This document shows, in pieces, positions 1 through 9,800 of a stretch of DNA of 39,959 nt (the first letter of the stretch is position 1; each line of letters opens with the position of its first letter). Made by a program: the position numbers and the translations under genes. The stretch lies in NCBI GenBank assembly GCA_013822085.1, contig PNJV01000019.1, forward strand, positions 1 to 39,959, given 5' to 3'. Source of the stretch: Isosphaera sp. (lineage in GTDB: Bacteria > Planctomycetota > Phycisphaerae > Phycisphaerales > UBA1924). The notes below the pieces were generated by a model. It was not told where the DNA came from. It was given only the letters and a program-made list of their open reading frames with translations, and made no database searches.

Positions 1-1
1 T

Positions 2-238
2 CCTGCGACGGTCCGCTCGTCCCTCGCCGCCGTCGCGATCGCTGTCTCATCCCTTTTGGTTGTCATTGCCGTCGCCGCGCGTGCGCACCAGCCAAGCGTC
101 CAAGATCCAGCAGCATCCGCTCGGTGTGTCCCCTGCGAAGCGAACAAACGTGTCGCATCGCTGGTCGCTCAGGTGTTGCAGCCCGCAGCCGCCTCGGAGC
201 CGCGCGGTACACCCTCACGCGAGGAGGCGCAACGATGA
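2..238 (+). CDS. C-terminal end of a membrane-anchored protein (partial at 5' end)
   Basis: A reading frame is open from the window edge to a TGA at 236-238. It encodes about 78 residues: a hydrophobic Ala/Val/Leu/Ile-rich segment at about residues 7-28 that looks like a transmembrane helix or signal peptide, then a soluble tail with a CxxC pair (RCVPCEANK). No start codon precedes the hydrophobic segment, so the gene probably begins upstream of the window. Its stop overlaps the ATG of the next gene as ATGA, the usual mark of translational coupling. I do not recognise a family. The alternative is a chance open frame, which is common in GC-rich DNA; the overlap and the hydrophobic segment are the only support. 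Confidence 0.45.
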   Translation, partial: PATVRSSLAAVAIAVSSLLVVIAVAARAHQPSVQDPAASARCVPCEANKRVASLVAQVLQPAAASEPRGTPSREEAQR

Positions 239-813
239 AACCGGCCAGAACGCGCGCGTTCACACTGACAGAGCTGCTCGTGGTCATCGCCATCGTGTCG
301 GTCTTGATCGCGCTCGTGCTGCCCGCGCTGGCGTCTGCGCGCGGCGCCGCCCGCACCACAGCGTGCCTGGCCAACCTCCGCCAGTTCGGCCTGGCGCTTG
401 GGGTCTATCGAAATCAGAACCGTGACCTGCTGCCGTTTGCGGTGGGCCCCGCGAGCATCGCAGACGGGTACCTCCAGCCGTACGACGCGCTGGAACCGCT
501 GCTCGGCGTCGGTCTCCCGCAGGGCAGCCCCGGCCTGATCGCCCGCGTCGCCCCCTACGCCTGCCCGTCGGACACCGTTGTGTTCCCCGAGCGTGGCTTT
601 AGTTATTACTACGAGTTCTCAGAATTCATCACGGTTGCGCTGAGCAAGCAGAGCCCGGCGCTCGAAGCGACGCGCATCGCCGACTCGGCTCCCACCACGC
701 GATTGTTCGTTGACTGGTTCGGGTTCCACGGCACAGCCCACAGGGTGACCGGCCCGGAGAACGGCGCCAAACTCAACGCCCTCTATATTGACATGAGCGC
801 GCGCACCGAGTAG
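235..813 (+). CDS. Prepilin-like protein with N-terminal cleavage/methylation motif
   Basis: 192 residues. The N-terminus is short and basic (MKPARTRA), followed by [19 protein letters not shown], a class III (type IV pilin/pseudopilin) signal with the conserved Glu at mature position 5 and one hydrophobic helix. The residue before Phe is Ala rather than the usual Gly. The rest is a small periplasmic domain ending in [11 protein letters not shown], like the C-terminal motif of the many planctomycete prepilin-like proteins. GAGGAGG lies 7 bases before the ATG at 235 and decides this start over an upstream in-frame GTG at 124. Expected to be processed by a prepilin peptidase and inserted in the inner membrane; the specific role is unknown. 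The next gene is convergent only 16 bp away. Confidence 0.85.
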   Translation: MKPARTRAFTLTELLVVIAIVSVLIALVLPALASARGAARTTACLANLRQFGLALGVYRNQNRDLLPFAVGPASIADGYLQPYDALEPLLGVGLPQGSPGLIARVAPYACPSDTVVFPERGFSYYYEFSEFITVALSKQSPALEATRIADSAPTTRLFVDWFGFHGTAHRVTGPENGAKLNALYIDMSARTE

Positions 814-829
814 TCGCTCCGCGGCTCGA

Positions 830-2170
830 TCAGCCCCGCCAGCGCAGGATTTCCACCGGCTTGTAGCCCTTGCCCAGCACCACAGCGGGGTCCTGGGCCT
901 GGAGCCACTTGCCCAGCACGCCCGCGTACACCGAGCGGAAGTCGAGCGTGTACTTCAGGTCGCCCGAGTCCAGGTCGGTCAGCGACGGGTGATCGTTGAG
1001 CACCCCTTTGCGGACCATCGGCCCGATCATGAACATCGGCGCCGCCGTGCCGTGGTCGGTCCCGTTGCTGGCGTTCTGGCCCACGCGTCGGCCGAACTCG
1101 CTAAAGCACATGGTCATCGTCTTGGCGTCGTGGCCGCTGGCCTTGAGGTCCTGGTAGAACGCGCGCACCGCCCCGCTGAGCTGGCCGAGCAGCTGGGCGT
1201 GGCGGCCCTGCTCGCCCCCCTGCCCGCTGTGGGTGTCGAACCCGCCCAGCGTCGTGTAGTACACGCGCGTGGGCAGCCCGGCTCGGATCATCGCCGCGAC
1301 CATCTGGAGCTGCCTGGTCAGCGGCGAGTTGGCCGGGTAGCTGGCCATCGGCCGCGTGGCCACCGCCTTGCGGATCAGCTCCGACGACACGCGCGCGTCG
1401 AGGGTCGTGCGCGTCAGGAACTCGACGTTGCTCCCCTCCTCGCCGGGCAGCACCGCGTCGGGCGCACGCGTGATCATGTCGTAGGCGTGGCCCAGGTCCC
1501 CCTCGCCCTCGCCGCCGCTCCAGCGGAAGAGCTCGGGCGACTCGAACGACACCGACGAGGCGGTGCGCCCGCGCATGGCCAGCGGCGCCGCCGCCCCGAT
1601 CGCCAGCCCAAGCTGCGTGCCCCGCGCCGCCGAGCCGTCGGGCCGGCCCGACTCGCCCTTGCCGTAGCCGCAGCACTCGGCGTCGAAGTACTTGCCCAGC
1701 CAGCCGTCGCCGGTGCCGCTGGTGTCCGCCGTGTGCCAGACGTCCATCGACTGGAAGTGCGAGCGGTTGGGGTTGGGGTACCCGACCCCCTGCACCACCG
1801 TCACCATCCCCTCGTTGTACAGCTCGGCCATGCCGGCCATCGCCGGGTGGAGCCCCACGCCGGCGGCCTTGTCCAGCTTGAGCACGCGGTCCTCGCGGAT
1901 GCCGATCCCCCCGCGGGCGCGGTAATAGTCCGGCGAGAAGTACGGCACGACGGTGTTGAGCCCGTCGTTGCCCCCGGACAGCTGCACCACCACCAGCACG
2001 CGGTCCTGGTCCACCCCGGGGATCGCCGCGGCCCCGGGCACCGCCCGCGGCAGCGCCAGCGCCGACCGCGACAAGAACGCCGGCAGCGTCACGCTGGCCG
2101 ACGCCAGCACCAGCCCGCCGTGCACGAACTGCCGCCGCGTGTACGCCGTCGTGGGAATGTCGCCGCTCAT
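830..2170 (-). CDS. DUF1501 domain protein, Tat-exported
   Basis: 446 residues. The N-terminus carries a twin-arginine signal (TRRQFVHGGLVLASASVTL, about residues 11-29) with likely cleavage near SALA. The mature part is a full-length DUF1501 domain, a family with an alkaline phosphatase/sulfatase-like fold. Visible motifs are QLSGGNDGLNTVVPY near the start, GFDTHSGQGGEQ in the middle and MCFSEFGRR...GTDHGTAAPMF near the end, which carry the metal-ligand-like Asp and His residues. It lies 86 bp downstream of the DUF1800 gene on the same strand, a pairing widespread in Planctomycetota and probably one operon. Exported to the periplasm or cell envelope. The biochemical function of the pair is not established. 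Confidence 0.9.
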   Translation of the reverse strand: MSGDIPTTAYTRRQFVHGGLVLASASVTLPAFLSRSALALPRAVPGAAAIPGVDQDRVLVVVQLSGGNDGLNTVVPYFSPDYYRARGGIGIREDRVLKLDKAAGVGLHPAMAGMAELYNEGMVTVVQGVGYPNPNRSHFQSMDVWHTADTSGTGDGWLGKYFDAECCGYGKGESGRPDGSAARGTQLGLAIGAAAPLAMRGRTASSVSFESPELFRWSGGEGEGDLGHAYDMITRAPDAVLPGEEGSNVEFLTRTTLDARVSSELIRKAVATRPMASYPANSPLTRQLQMVAAMIRAGLPTRVYYTTLGGFDTHSGQGGEQGRHAQLLGQLSGAVRAFYQDLKASGHDAKTMTMCFSEFGRRVGQNASNGTDHGTAAPMFMIGPMVRKGVLNDHPSLTDLDSGDLKYTLDFRSVYAGVLGKWLQAQDPAVVLGKGYKPVEILRWRG

Positions 2171-2256
2171 GCCAGTGCTCCTTGCCGCGATCCCGCGGCA
2201 CGCTCGCTCCCGTTACGCCTCGCCGCTGCCCGCTCCCGGCCCTCTGCCGCCCGCGC

Positions 2257-3789
2257 TCAGCACAGCTGGTACCGCGGCAGGGCCGCGATGAGCATCGCCA
2301 GCTCGACCAGCGTCGCGTGGTCCACGCGACCGCCGCCGCTGCGCCGCCGCGCAAACTCCTCCAGGTCGCCCCTCTCGTTGATGTCCGCCCGTCCGATCAT
2401 CACCATCAGCAGCGCCGCCACCGCGTCCCCCTCGCTCATGCCCAGCGCCTCAGCGGCCTTGACCAGCTCCTCGGGCCTGAACGGCTCGGCGTCGGCCAGC
2501 GCGTCGCGCCCCACGGGCCGCTTGCCGCTGATCAGGTACACCATCGCGTTCTGCCGTGCGTAGAGCGTCGCCGTGTTGATCCACGACCGGCCCCCGTCCC
2601 ACCCCTTGACCGACGGCGGGTAGAACAGCTCCTGACCCATCCGGTCCATGGCGTCGCTGAGCACGTCCAGGTCCCGCGCCGGCGTGTTGAGCGAGCGCAC
2701 CGCCCCGACCACCAGCTGCGTCGGGCTCTTGATCTGCGACCCGCGCACCCGGGCCGAGTAGAAGTGCCCGCTGAGGAACAGCCGCCTGAGCACCGGCCGC
2801 AGCTCGTACCGCGCCCGCAGCAGCTCCCGCGACATCTCCTTGATCACCCCCGCCGCCGCCTCGTCGGCCTGGGCGACCCCGCTCGGGTAGTCCCCGACGA
2901 AGTACCGGTACAGCTTCGCGCACACAAACTCGGCGCACTCCCGCTTGGCCAGGATCGCCTTGACAAAGTCGTCCCCGTCCGAGACGGCCTTGCCCAGCAC
3001 ACGCTTGGGGTTGGGGTCGTGGTTGCTCGCCTGGAACGCGAACTCGTTGCCCACAAACGTGTACCCAGTCAGCGCCCGCGCCCCCTCCTTGATGTCCCGC
3101 TCCGAGTAGTTCCCAACCCCCAGCGAGAACAGCTCCATCAGCTCCCGGGCCAGGTTCTCGTTGGGCCGGTCGCGGCGAGACTGGTTGTTGTTCAGGTACG
3201 CCAGCATCGCCGGGTCGCGGATGATCGCAAACAGCATCTGGCCGAAGTTCCCCGCCGCGTGCGACCGGAACATCTCGTTCTGCCTGAGCATGTGGTACGA
3301 GTTTTCGATCGTCCGGTACGACGTGGCAAAGTGCCCGTGCCACAGCAGCGTCAGCTTCTCCTCGAGCGGCCGCGCCGTCTCGATCATCCGCGCAAGCCAC
3401 CAGCGCTGCACCTGGCTCATCTGCTTGCGGTCGTCGCGCTCGCGCTGCTGGATCGTCAGCCGGATGCGCGCCAAGGACTCCTCGTCGCGCGACTGCCGGG
3501 CGGCACGCTCGGCCCGCCGTTCCTCCGCCGTCCGCTCCCGCTTGATGTCGCCCCGCGCCTCAGCCGGCCGCGTCCCCGCCTCCACGCCCCCGTAGCCGAC
3601 CAGGTGCTCGACGGCCCGCTCCAGCCCCCACCCGGCGATGAGCGCCACCTGCGCGGCGCTGCCGCCAAAGCCGGCGCGCCACAAAAGGTGCCGCGCCTCA
3701 GCAAACCCGAAGTCGCCCCCGTGCGGCTCGAAGCTCCCCAGCCCGCTGTTGCCCCCGGGATCCTTCCGCCGCGTGGTCCCACCGCTCAT
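2257..3789 (-). CDS. DUF1800 domain protein
   Basis: 510 residues from the ATG at 3789. AGGAG lies about 6 bases upstream of that ATG on the coding strand; an in-frame start at 3870 would add 27 residues without support. The protein matches DUF1800: ARHLLWRAGFGGS near the N-terminus, KLTLLWHGHFATS in the middle, then NENLARELMELFSLG, a KEGARALTGY helix and PPSVKGWDGGRSWINT toward the C-terminus. No obvious signal peptide precedes the domain. First gene of a DUF1800-DUF1501 pair; the partner is Tat-exported. The molecular activity is unknown. The upstream 245 bp to ctaA contain a TACAAT -10-like hexamer (minus strand, 3965-3960), but no convincing -35. Confidence 0.88.
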   Translation of the reverse strand: MSGGTTRRKDPGGNSGLGSFEPHGGDFGFAEARHLLWRAGFGGSAAQVALIAGWGLERAVEHLVGYGGVEAGTRPAEARGDIKRERTAEERRAERAARQSRDEESLARIRLTIQQRERDDRKQMSQVQRWWLARMIETARPLEEKLTLLWHGHFATSYRTIENSYHMLRQNEMFRSHAAGNFGQMLFAIIRDPAMLAYLNNNQSRRDRPNENLARELMELFSLGVGNYSERDIKEGARALTGYTFVGNEFAFQASNHDPNPKRVLGKAVSDGDDFVKAILAKRECAEFVCAKLYRYFVGDYPSGVAQADEAAAGVIKEMSRELLRARYELRPVLRRLFLSGHFYSARVRGSQIKSPTQLVVGAVRSLNTPARDLDVLSDAMDRMGQELFYPPSVKGWDGGRSWINTATLYARQNAMVYLISGKRPVGRDALADAEPFRPEELVKAAEALGMSEGDAVAALLMVMIGRADINERGDLEEFARRRSGGGRVDHATLVELAMLIAALPRYQLC

Positions 3790-4034
3790 GGCTCGCTCCT
3801 GCGCTCGGCGCTCACGCCCCAGCCGCCCCTCAACGCTCATCCATCCACCCTCACCCGCCCAACGGCTCAACCCTTACGCCTCCTCACACCACACAACGAC
3901 CGCCCACGATCCGCTATTGCATCGCCCCGCCCAGCCTGGCTCGACTCGGCCCTCCCCAAATTGTACAAACCGAACCCCAGACGCACCCCCGGGCCTCAGC
4001 AAGACCAACCGGGCCGCGACCCTTCTTATCGGCT

Positions 4035-5675
4035 CTATACAGCGTGATGCGGCCGGGCCGTCGGTTGCTCTTGCTGCCGACGCGCCGCCCGCTCCACGCC
4101 CGCCCAGACCAGCAGCCACCCGATCCCGCCCAGCAGCACCGCGCCGTTGGCCTGGTGCACCGTCCTGATCACCGACCGTGCCACCGCGATCGGCGGGGCG
4201 TCCCTGAGCTCCGTCGCCACGGGGATCACAAGCTCTGCTGGCTCAGCGGTCGTGACCACCAGCAGCGACACCCACCCGAGCACGAACTGCACCACCGCTG
4301 ACGCAACGATCAGCACCCCGAGCCGATCCCACGCCCAGCCGGGCACCCGCAGCCGACCCCCCGCGCCCCCCACACCAGCCTCAGCCGCGGTGCCGTTGCC
4401 GCCTTGCGAATCTCCCGCCCGCGCACCGGTCGGTCCAGCCCAGTACCTGCAGCGCATCCCGGCCACAGCCGCCAGCACCACGACCACGATCGAGAACCCC
4501 ACGTGCGCCCACAGCGCGTGCGGCGCCCGCAGGTGGCGGTACATGGCCCCGGTCATCAGCTGCAAGAGCAGGGCCCCCAAGGCCAGGGCGCTCAGCGCGT
4601 CGGGCCGCCACAAGGGCCGCCGGATCGTGACGCCGGCATCCATGGCCCCGGGGCCGGTCGCCCCCCCAGCCCCCTCGCCCCCCCCGGCCCGCAGCACGCC
4701 CAGCCCCAGCGCCGCTGTGAAGGCCGCCAAGCCCGCAAAGAAGACCTGCGCCTGCATCCCGTGGAGCACGCCGAGCCACTGCCCGGCCTTGGTCACCTCT
4801 TCGGACGCCTCCAGCACGCGCCGCCCGCCGACATATCCCTGCCAGGCCACCGCGACAAAGAGCGCCCAGGCCGCCACCGCCACGCCCCGCCGCGCGTGCG
4901 CCGTGGACATCACCGCCAGCCCCAGCACCGTCAGGCCCACCAGCGCGCCGTAGAGCCGGTGGGTGTGCTCCAGGAAGATCCGCGGGTCGGCCATGAGCGC
5001 GATCGGGTACAGGAACATGTTGGCGCCGTACGTCCCGGGCCAATCGGGCACCGCAAGCCCGGCGCCGCTGCTGGTCACCAGCCCGCCCAGGAGCAAGAGC
5101 GGCACCACCGCCACCAGCGTCACCACCGCCATGCGGTGCACCCACCGCCGGGCCTGGGCCGGCCCGTCCACCCAGCCCGCTCCCCAGACAACCCGGCCCG
5201 CCGCCCCCGCGCCCAGCCCAAGCGCCGCGCACAACGCCACAAACCCCGGGGCCGCCCACGCCGCCCCGGCCCGGAGCCCCTCAGCCACGGGCGCCGCTGA
5301 GCCGCGGACGCCCTGATCGCCCAGCGGCTCGGTCAGCTTGGACCCCAGCACCGTCAGGCACAGCGCACCCGCCGTCAGCCCGCCCACCACGCCGACACGC
5401 ACCCGCGACTGCCGACCTACCCCCCGCGTCCCCCAGAGCAGCATCGCCCAGAGCAGCGCCAGGAGGACCGGCCCCGCCACGCCCACCGGGAAGAGCTCGA
5501 TCGTCGCCGGCGTGTGCATCACAAACCACGCCACCCACAGCGCCACCGTCGCCGCAAAGCCGATCGTGACCCCCGCGGTGATGGTCGGTGCTCGGCCGGA
5601 CCGGCCGAGCGCGCCGTCGGACGCGAGCGGTGGCGTTGGTCCTGCCGGGCTCGGGCTGTCAGAGGGGTCGTTCAT
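4035..5675 (-). CDS. ctaA: Heme A synthase (COX15/CtaA family) with an extra N-terminal membrane domain
   Basis: 546 residues; bacterial CtaA is usually about 300-350. The CtaA core starts near residue 175. It shows LGGLVTSSGAGLAVPDWP (substrate-loop signature), EHTHRLYG (Glu236, His237, His239), LHGMQ (His305) and, in the second four-helix half, LWAHVG and RTVHQANG, giving the four heme-binding histidines of the family. The first extracellular loop has no Cys pair. Residues about 30-165 form an additional domain of about four helices that I cannot assign. The protein converts heme O to heme A in the inner membrane for the caa3 oxidase encoded divergently downstream. No ctaB (heme O synthase) is in the window. 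The start is the ATG at 5675. Confidence 0.88.
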   Translation of the reverse strand: MNDPSDSPSPAGPTPPLASDGALGRSGRAPTITAGVTIGFAATVALWVAWFVMHTPATIELFPVGVAGPVLLALLWAMLLWGTRGVGRQSRVRVGVVGGLTAGALCLTVLGSKLTEPLGDQGVRGSAAPVAEGLRAGAAWAAPGFVALCAALGLGAGAAGRVVWGAGWVDGPAQARRWVHRMAVVTLVAVVPLLLLGGLVTSSGAGLAVPDWPGTYGANMFLYPIALMADPRIFLEHTHRLYGALVGLTVLGLAVMSTAHARRGVAVAAWALFVAVAWQGYVGGRRVLEASEEVTKAGQWLGVLHGMQAQVFFAGLAAFTAALGLGVLRAGGGEGAGGATGPGAMDAGVTIRRPLWRPDALSALALGALLLQLMTGAMYRHLRAPHALWAHVGFSIVVVVLAAVAGMRCRYWAGPTGARAGDSQGGNGTAAEAGVGGAGGRLRVPGWAWDRLGVLIVASAVVQFVLGWVSLLVVTTAEPAELVIPVATELRDAPPIAVARSVIRTVHQANGAVLLGGIGWLLVWAGVERAARRQQEQPTARPHHAV

Positions 5676-5996
5676 AGTGCTGGCGGTGATCAGCGGTCAT
5701 TGCCGGGCGCATGGATCTGAGATTCAGTCTCATTTGTTGTCGGTTGAGAATTTTTTGCCATTGGCTGGAATATTGTACGCTCCGTCCTTGCCAGCTCGAT
5801 GCACGTGCGGTTATTCAAGACGTATTCCTGGACGTGACTCTAGAGGATTTCCGCTGGAGGTGCACGCGAAGGGCCACGCGGTGCTGGATCGACCACGCGT
5901 CTGCGCGGGGCGGTAGTGTGTGGCCGCGGTGTGGTTTCGTGTGCGGGTTCGGCGGATCGGTACTTGGATCGGTGCCCGGTTCATGGAGGCTCGGCC
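5676..5996. promoter_or_regulatory. Divergent AT-rich regulatory island between ctaA and actA
   Basis: 321 bp without a convincing gene; it contains the most AT-rich stretch of the first 15 kb (about 5720-5850). Promoter-like elements on the plus strand are TTGAGA at 5744-5749 and AATATT at 5769-5774, with a long 19-bp spacer. The same ATTGTA block reads TACAAT on the minus strand, facing ctaA. CTCTAGAGGATTTCC at 5838-5852 resembles AGAGTAATTT elements found before sco (15831-15840) and before the resB-like gene (25396-25405). A weak sigma-54-like sequence at 5762-5777 lacks the -12 GC. GGAGG at 5984-5988 is the ribosome binding site of actA. Confidence 0.5.
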
Positions 5997-6695
5997 GTGT
6001 CGACAATCTTCCCCCGATGGACCAACGCGCTGCCGACCGTCATGGCCGCGGCGCTGGTGGGCGGCCTGACGCTGGTCGTCGGCGGCGTCTGGTACTACGT
6101 CACGCCCAAGTACTGGGAAGTTGGCTACATGCCCACCCAGCCCGGCGGTGGGTTCTCGCACCAGATCCACGCGGCCCAGCTGGGCATGGACTGCCGATAC
6201 TGCCACACCAACGTCGACAAGAGCGCCGAGGCCAACATCCCCAGCGCCGCCACGTGCATGGGCTGCCACACCCCCGGGCTCCTGCAGGTCTCGAGCCGCT
6301 CGGCCGAGCACAACGCCAAGGTCGGCTTCATCCGCGACGCCTACGCCACCGACGACCCGATCCCGTGGCGCCGCGTGCACAAGCTCCCTGATTATGTGCG
6401 CAACTTCCCCCACCACGCCCACGTGACGGCCGGTGTGTCGTGCCTCTCCTGCCACGGCAACATCGCCCGCATGCCCGTGGTGTGGCAGCACGAGTCGCTG
6501 AGCATGGGCTGGTGCCTCGATTGCCACCGCAACCCCGAGCCGAGCCTGGTGGCCCGCGAGGAGGTCACGCGGTTGTTCGACCTTGAGCCCAAGTTCGAGC
6601 CACAGAACGCCGCCGCACGCCTGGCCGAGGGCAAGAAGTTCTGGGAGGAGCGCAAGATCGCCGCCCCCGAGAACTGCGGCGCCTGCCACTACTAA
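5997..6695 (+). CDS. actA: ActA, pentaheme cytochrome c subunit of alternative complex III
   Basis: 232 residues from a GTG at 5997, chosen because GGAGG lies 8 bases upstream; an ORF opening at 5916 would place non-signal sequence before the helix. There is one N-terminal membrane anchor (about residues 14-33), then a periplasmic domain with five CxxCH heme sites at residues 66 (CRYCH), 87 (CMGCH), 149 (CLSCH), 173 (CLDCH) and 227 (CGACH). Size, single helix and five hemes match ActA of characterised ACIII. It takes electrons from the iron-sulfur subunit ActB and passes them toward ActE and the oxidase. First gene of the plus-strand respiratory train, preceded by an AT-rich promoter island. 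Confidence 0.93.
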   Translation: MSTIFPRWTNALPTVMAAALVGGLTLVVGGVWYYVTPKYWEVGYMPTQPGGGFSHQIHAAQLGMDCRYCHTNVDKSAEANIPSAATCMGCHTPGLLQVSSRSAEHNAKVGFIRDAYATDDPIPWRRVHKLPDYVRNFPHHAHVTAGVSCLSCHGNIARMPVVWQHESLSMGWCLDCHRNPEPSLVAREEVTRLFDLEPKFEPQNAAARLAEGKKFWEERKIAAPENCGACHY

Positions 6696-6875
6696 ACCCG
6701 CACCCCCCTACCCACCCCCTGCCCACCCCCTGACCTCCGCCCCCCGACGCTCTTTCGCCGCTACCCCCCCCGCCCCCCCGATCCCCGCCCGCTGATCCCC
6801 CCGCACGCCGCCGGTGGCGCAGCCCGACACGGGCCCGCAAAGCCCCCACAACCCAACCGCAGCCCGAGGACGACC
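6696..6875 (+). promoter_or_regulatory. C-rich, G-poor spacer between actA and actB (possible Rho loading region)
   Basis: 180 bp with no gene. The transcript strand is strongly C-biased, with repeated runs of five to eight C and few G, especially 6700-6790. Long C-over-G stretches in untranslated RNA are what Rho factor binds; on the opposite strand the same tracts could form G-quadruplexes. GAGGA at 6866-6870 is the ribosome binding site of actB. I see no hairpin with a T-run, so an intrinsic terminator is not supported. Confidence 0.35.
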
Positions 6876-9800
6876 ATGAGCCAGCCACACCAGTGCCCCA
6901 CGAGCCTCAAAGAGGGCAAGCCCGCTGAGATGGTCCTCCCGCTGCTCGAGCGCGTGGGCACCACCGGCTCGGCGTACTGGCGCGGCCTGGATCAGCTCGG
7001 CGGCTCGCCGGAGGCGGCGGCGCAGGCCCAGCGCGAGTTCGGCCCCGAGGCGGGCGAGCTGCTCAGCGGGTCGCGTCGGGGGTTCCTCAAGATCATGGGC
7101 GCGGGCCTGGCGCTGGCCGGCGCCGCGGCGATGCCCGCCTGCCGCAGGCCGGACCACAAGATCCTGGCGTACTCCCGCTCCATCCCCGAGGACGTGGTGC
7201 CGGGCAGGCCGAGCTTCTACGCCACGAGCATGCCGACGGCCTTCGGCGGCGCCGAGGGGCTCCTGATCGAGAGCCACGAGGGGCGCCCCACCAAGATCGA
7301 GGGCAACCCGGTCCACCCGCACAGCCAGGGCAAGACCAGCGCCTGGGCCCAGGCCGAGATCCTCCGCCTCTACGACCCCGACCGGACCAAGGAGCCGCGC
7401 CGGATCCGCGACGGGGCCCCGGTCTCAGCGACGTGGGACGACTTTGCGGCCTGGTCGGCCCGGCACTTTGCCGCCTACGACGCCACGCAGGGCCAGGGGC
7501 TGGCCATCCTGGCCGATCAGCACGCCAGCGTCGCCCGCCGGCACGTGCGCCAGGCGCTCCTGCGTCGCTGGCCGCGGGCGCGGTGGGTGGCCTACTCGCC
7601 GGTGATCAGCGACGCGGCCCGCCAGGGCCTGCGCGCCGCCCTGGGGGCCAACGCCACCGAGCGATTCGACCTGACCAAGGCCGCGGTGATCGTCTCGTTC
7701 GACCGCGACCTGCTCCAGCACGACGCCCAGGCCATGGCCAGCGCCCGCCAGTGGGGGGCGGCCCGCGGCGTGCTCCGCGCCGGCGACCCGTTCAACCGCC
7801 TCTACGCCCTCGAGTCGCGCCTGAGCGTCACCGGGATGTCGGCCGATCACCGCGTGCGCCTGGCCCCCTCGGGGGTGTCGCGCCTGGCGGCGCTGGTGGG
7901 GATCGCGGCCCTGGAGCGCCTGGCCAGCCCCGGCACGGCCTCGCTCCTTGCGGCCCTGCAGCGGCGCGGCTTTGCCCCCGCCGACGCGCGCGAGTCGGCC
8001 CTGGTCAGCGCCATCGCTTCCGACCTGACCGACCAGGCCAACCGCGGCCGCTCGCTGGTCGTGGCCGGGCCCAGCCAGCCGGCGTGGGTGCACGCCCTGG
8101 CCGCGGCACTCAACGGCGCCCTGGGCAGCGTCGGCGCCGCCGTCGTCTATGCCCCCGAGTTCGACAGCGCCGAGGTCCGCGGCATCGACGCCCTGGGCGA
8201 GCTCGGCCGCGCCATGGCCGCGGGCGAGGTCTCCACGCTCGTGTGCCTCGGGTGCAACCCCGTCTACGACGCGCCGGCGGACCTGGGCATCGCCCAGGCC
8301 CTGGCCAAGGTCCCCGAGCGCGTCAGCCTCCAGCTCGAGGACAACGAGACCCACGCCGCCGCCACCTGGCAGCTCAACGCCGCCCACTTCCTCGAATCCT
8401 GGGGTGACACCGTCGCCACCGACGGCACCGTCGCGCCCATCCAGCCCCTGGTGGCCCCGCTCTACGGCGGGCGCAGCGACCTGGAGTGCCTGGCACTGGT
8501 CGCTGGCCTGGAGCTGACCTCAGGCTACGACCTGGTGCGCCAGGCCTGGGTCGGCCTGAGCCGCCAGCCCGAGGGCCCCGCCTTCGAGGCGCTCTGGGAG
8601 CGCGCCCTGCACAACGGCGTGTCGCCCGTGGCCCACGCGGCCGAGCCCGGCCAGTGGCTCGCCCCAGACCCGGCCCGCGCCGCCCAGGCCCTGACCGCCT
8701 CGGCCACGCCCGCGACGCCGTCGGCCGAGGCCCTGGAGGCGGTCTTCGTCCCCAGCATGGTCCTCGACGGGCGATACAACAACCACCCGTGGCTCCAGGA
8801 GCTGCCCGACCCGGCCAGCAAGGTCGTCTGGGACAACTGCGCGTACCTGAGCCCGGCCACCGCGCAGCGGCTGGGCCTGACCCAGTCGGCCCAGACCGAC
8901 GAGATCCCCACCGGCAAGATGGCCACGCTGACGCTGGGCGGCCGGTCCGTCTCGATCGTCGCCTGGGCCCTGCCCGGCGTGCCCGACAACACCGTGATCC
9001 TGCCCCTGGGCTACGGCCGGGCCCGGGTCGGGGTGGTGGGCGTCGGCACCGGCTTTGACACCTACAAGGTGCGCCTGAGCACGGGGCTGTTCGCTGCCCC
9101 GGGGGCCACGCTGACGCCCGCCGGCCAATCGCCGCGCACCTACCCGGTCTCGACCACCCAGACCTACGGCGCGTACATCGAGAACCGCGGCATCTACCGC
9201 GAGGTGGACCTGCCCTCGTGGCGACAGTTCGGCGACCAGCCGCCCGACCCGGCCCGCGTCGACTCCTACGGCAGGCCCCAGCCGCTCAACTTCGCCGAGC
9301 GCCTCGAGTACAGCGAGTTCAACCACCAGCCCGACACGCTGGGCCTCTACCCCAACCCGTACACGGTGCCGGGCGGCCAGACCTCCGCCAGCGCGCGCCG
9401 GCCCAACCCCGACGGCAAGGCCGCCTACCAGCGCCGCATCCAGCTTGGCATGACCATCGACATGAGCGCCTGCACCGGGTGCGGCGTGTGCACCGTGGCC
9501 TGCCAGGCGGAGAACAACATCCCCGTGGTGGGCAAGACCGAGGTCCGCAAGGGCCGCGAGATGCACTGGATCCGCATCGATCGCTACTTCCGCGGCTTGG
9601 ACCCCAACGAGCCCGAGGGCTACGCCCTCCAGCCCGTGGCCTGCGTGCACTGCGAGAACGCCCCCTGCGAGACGGTCTGCCCCGTCAACGCCACCGTGCA
9701 CGGGCCCGAGGGGCACAACTACATGGTCTACAACCGCTGCATCGGCACGCGCTACTGCGCCAACAACTGCCCCTACAAGGTCCGACGCTTCAACTTCTTC

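Noticed and set aside
5762-5777. Sigma-54-like sequence TGGCTGGAATATTGTA upstream of actA
   Set aside because: The -24 GG and TTG are present, but the nearly invariant -12 GC is GT and the AC after TGGC is missing; too weak compared with the groEL1 site.
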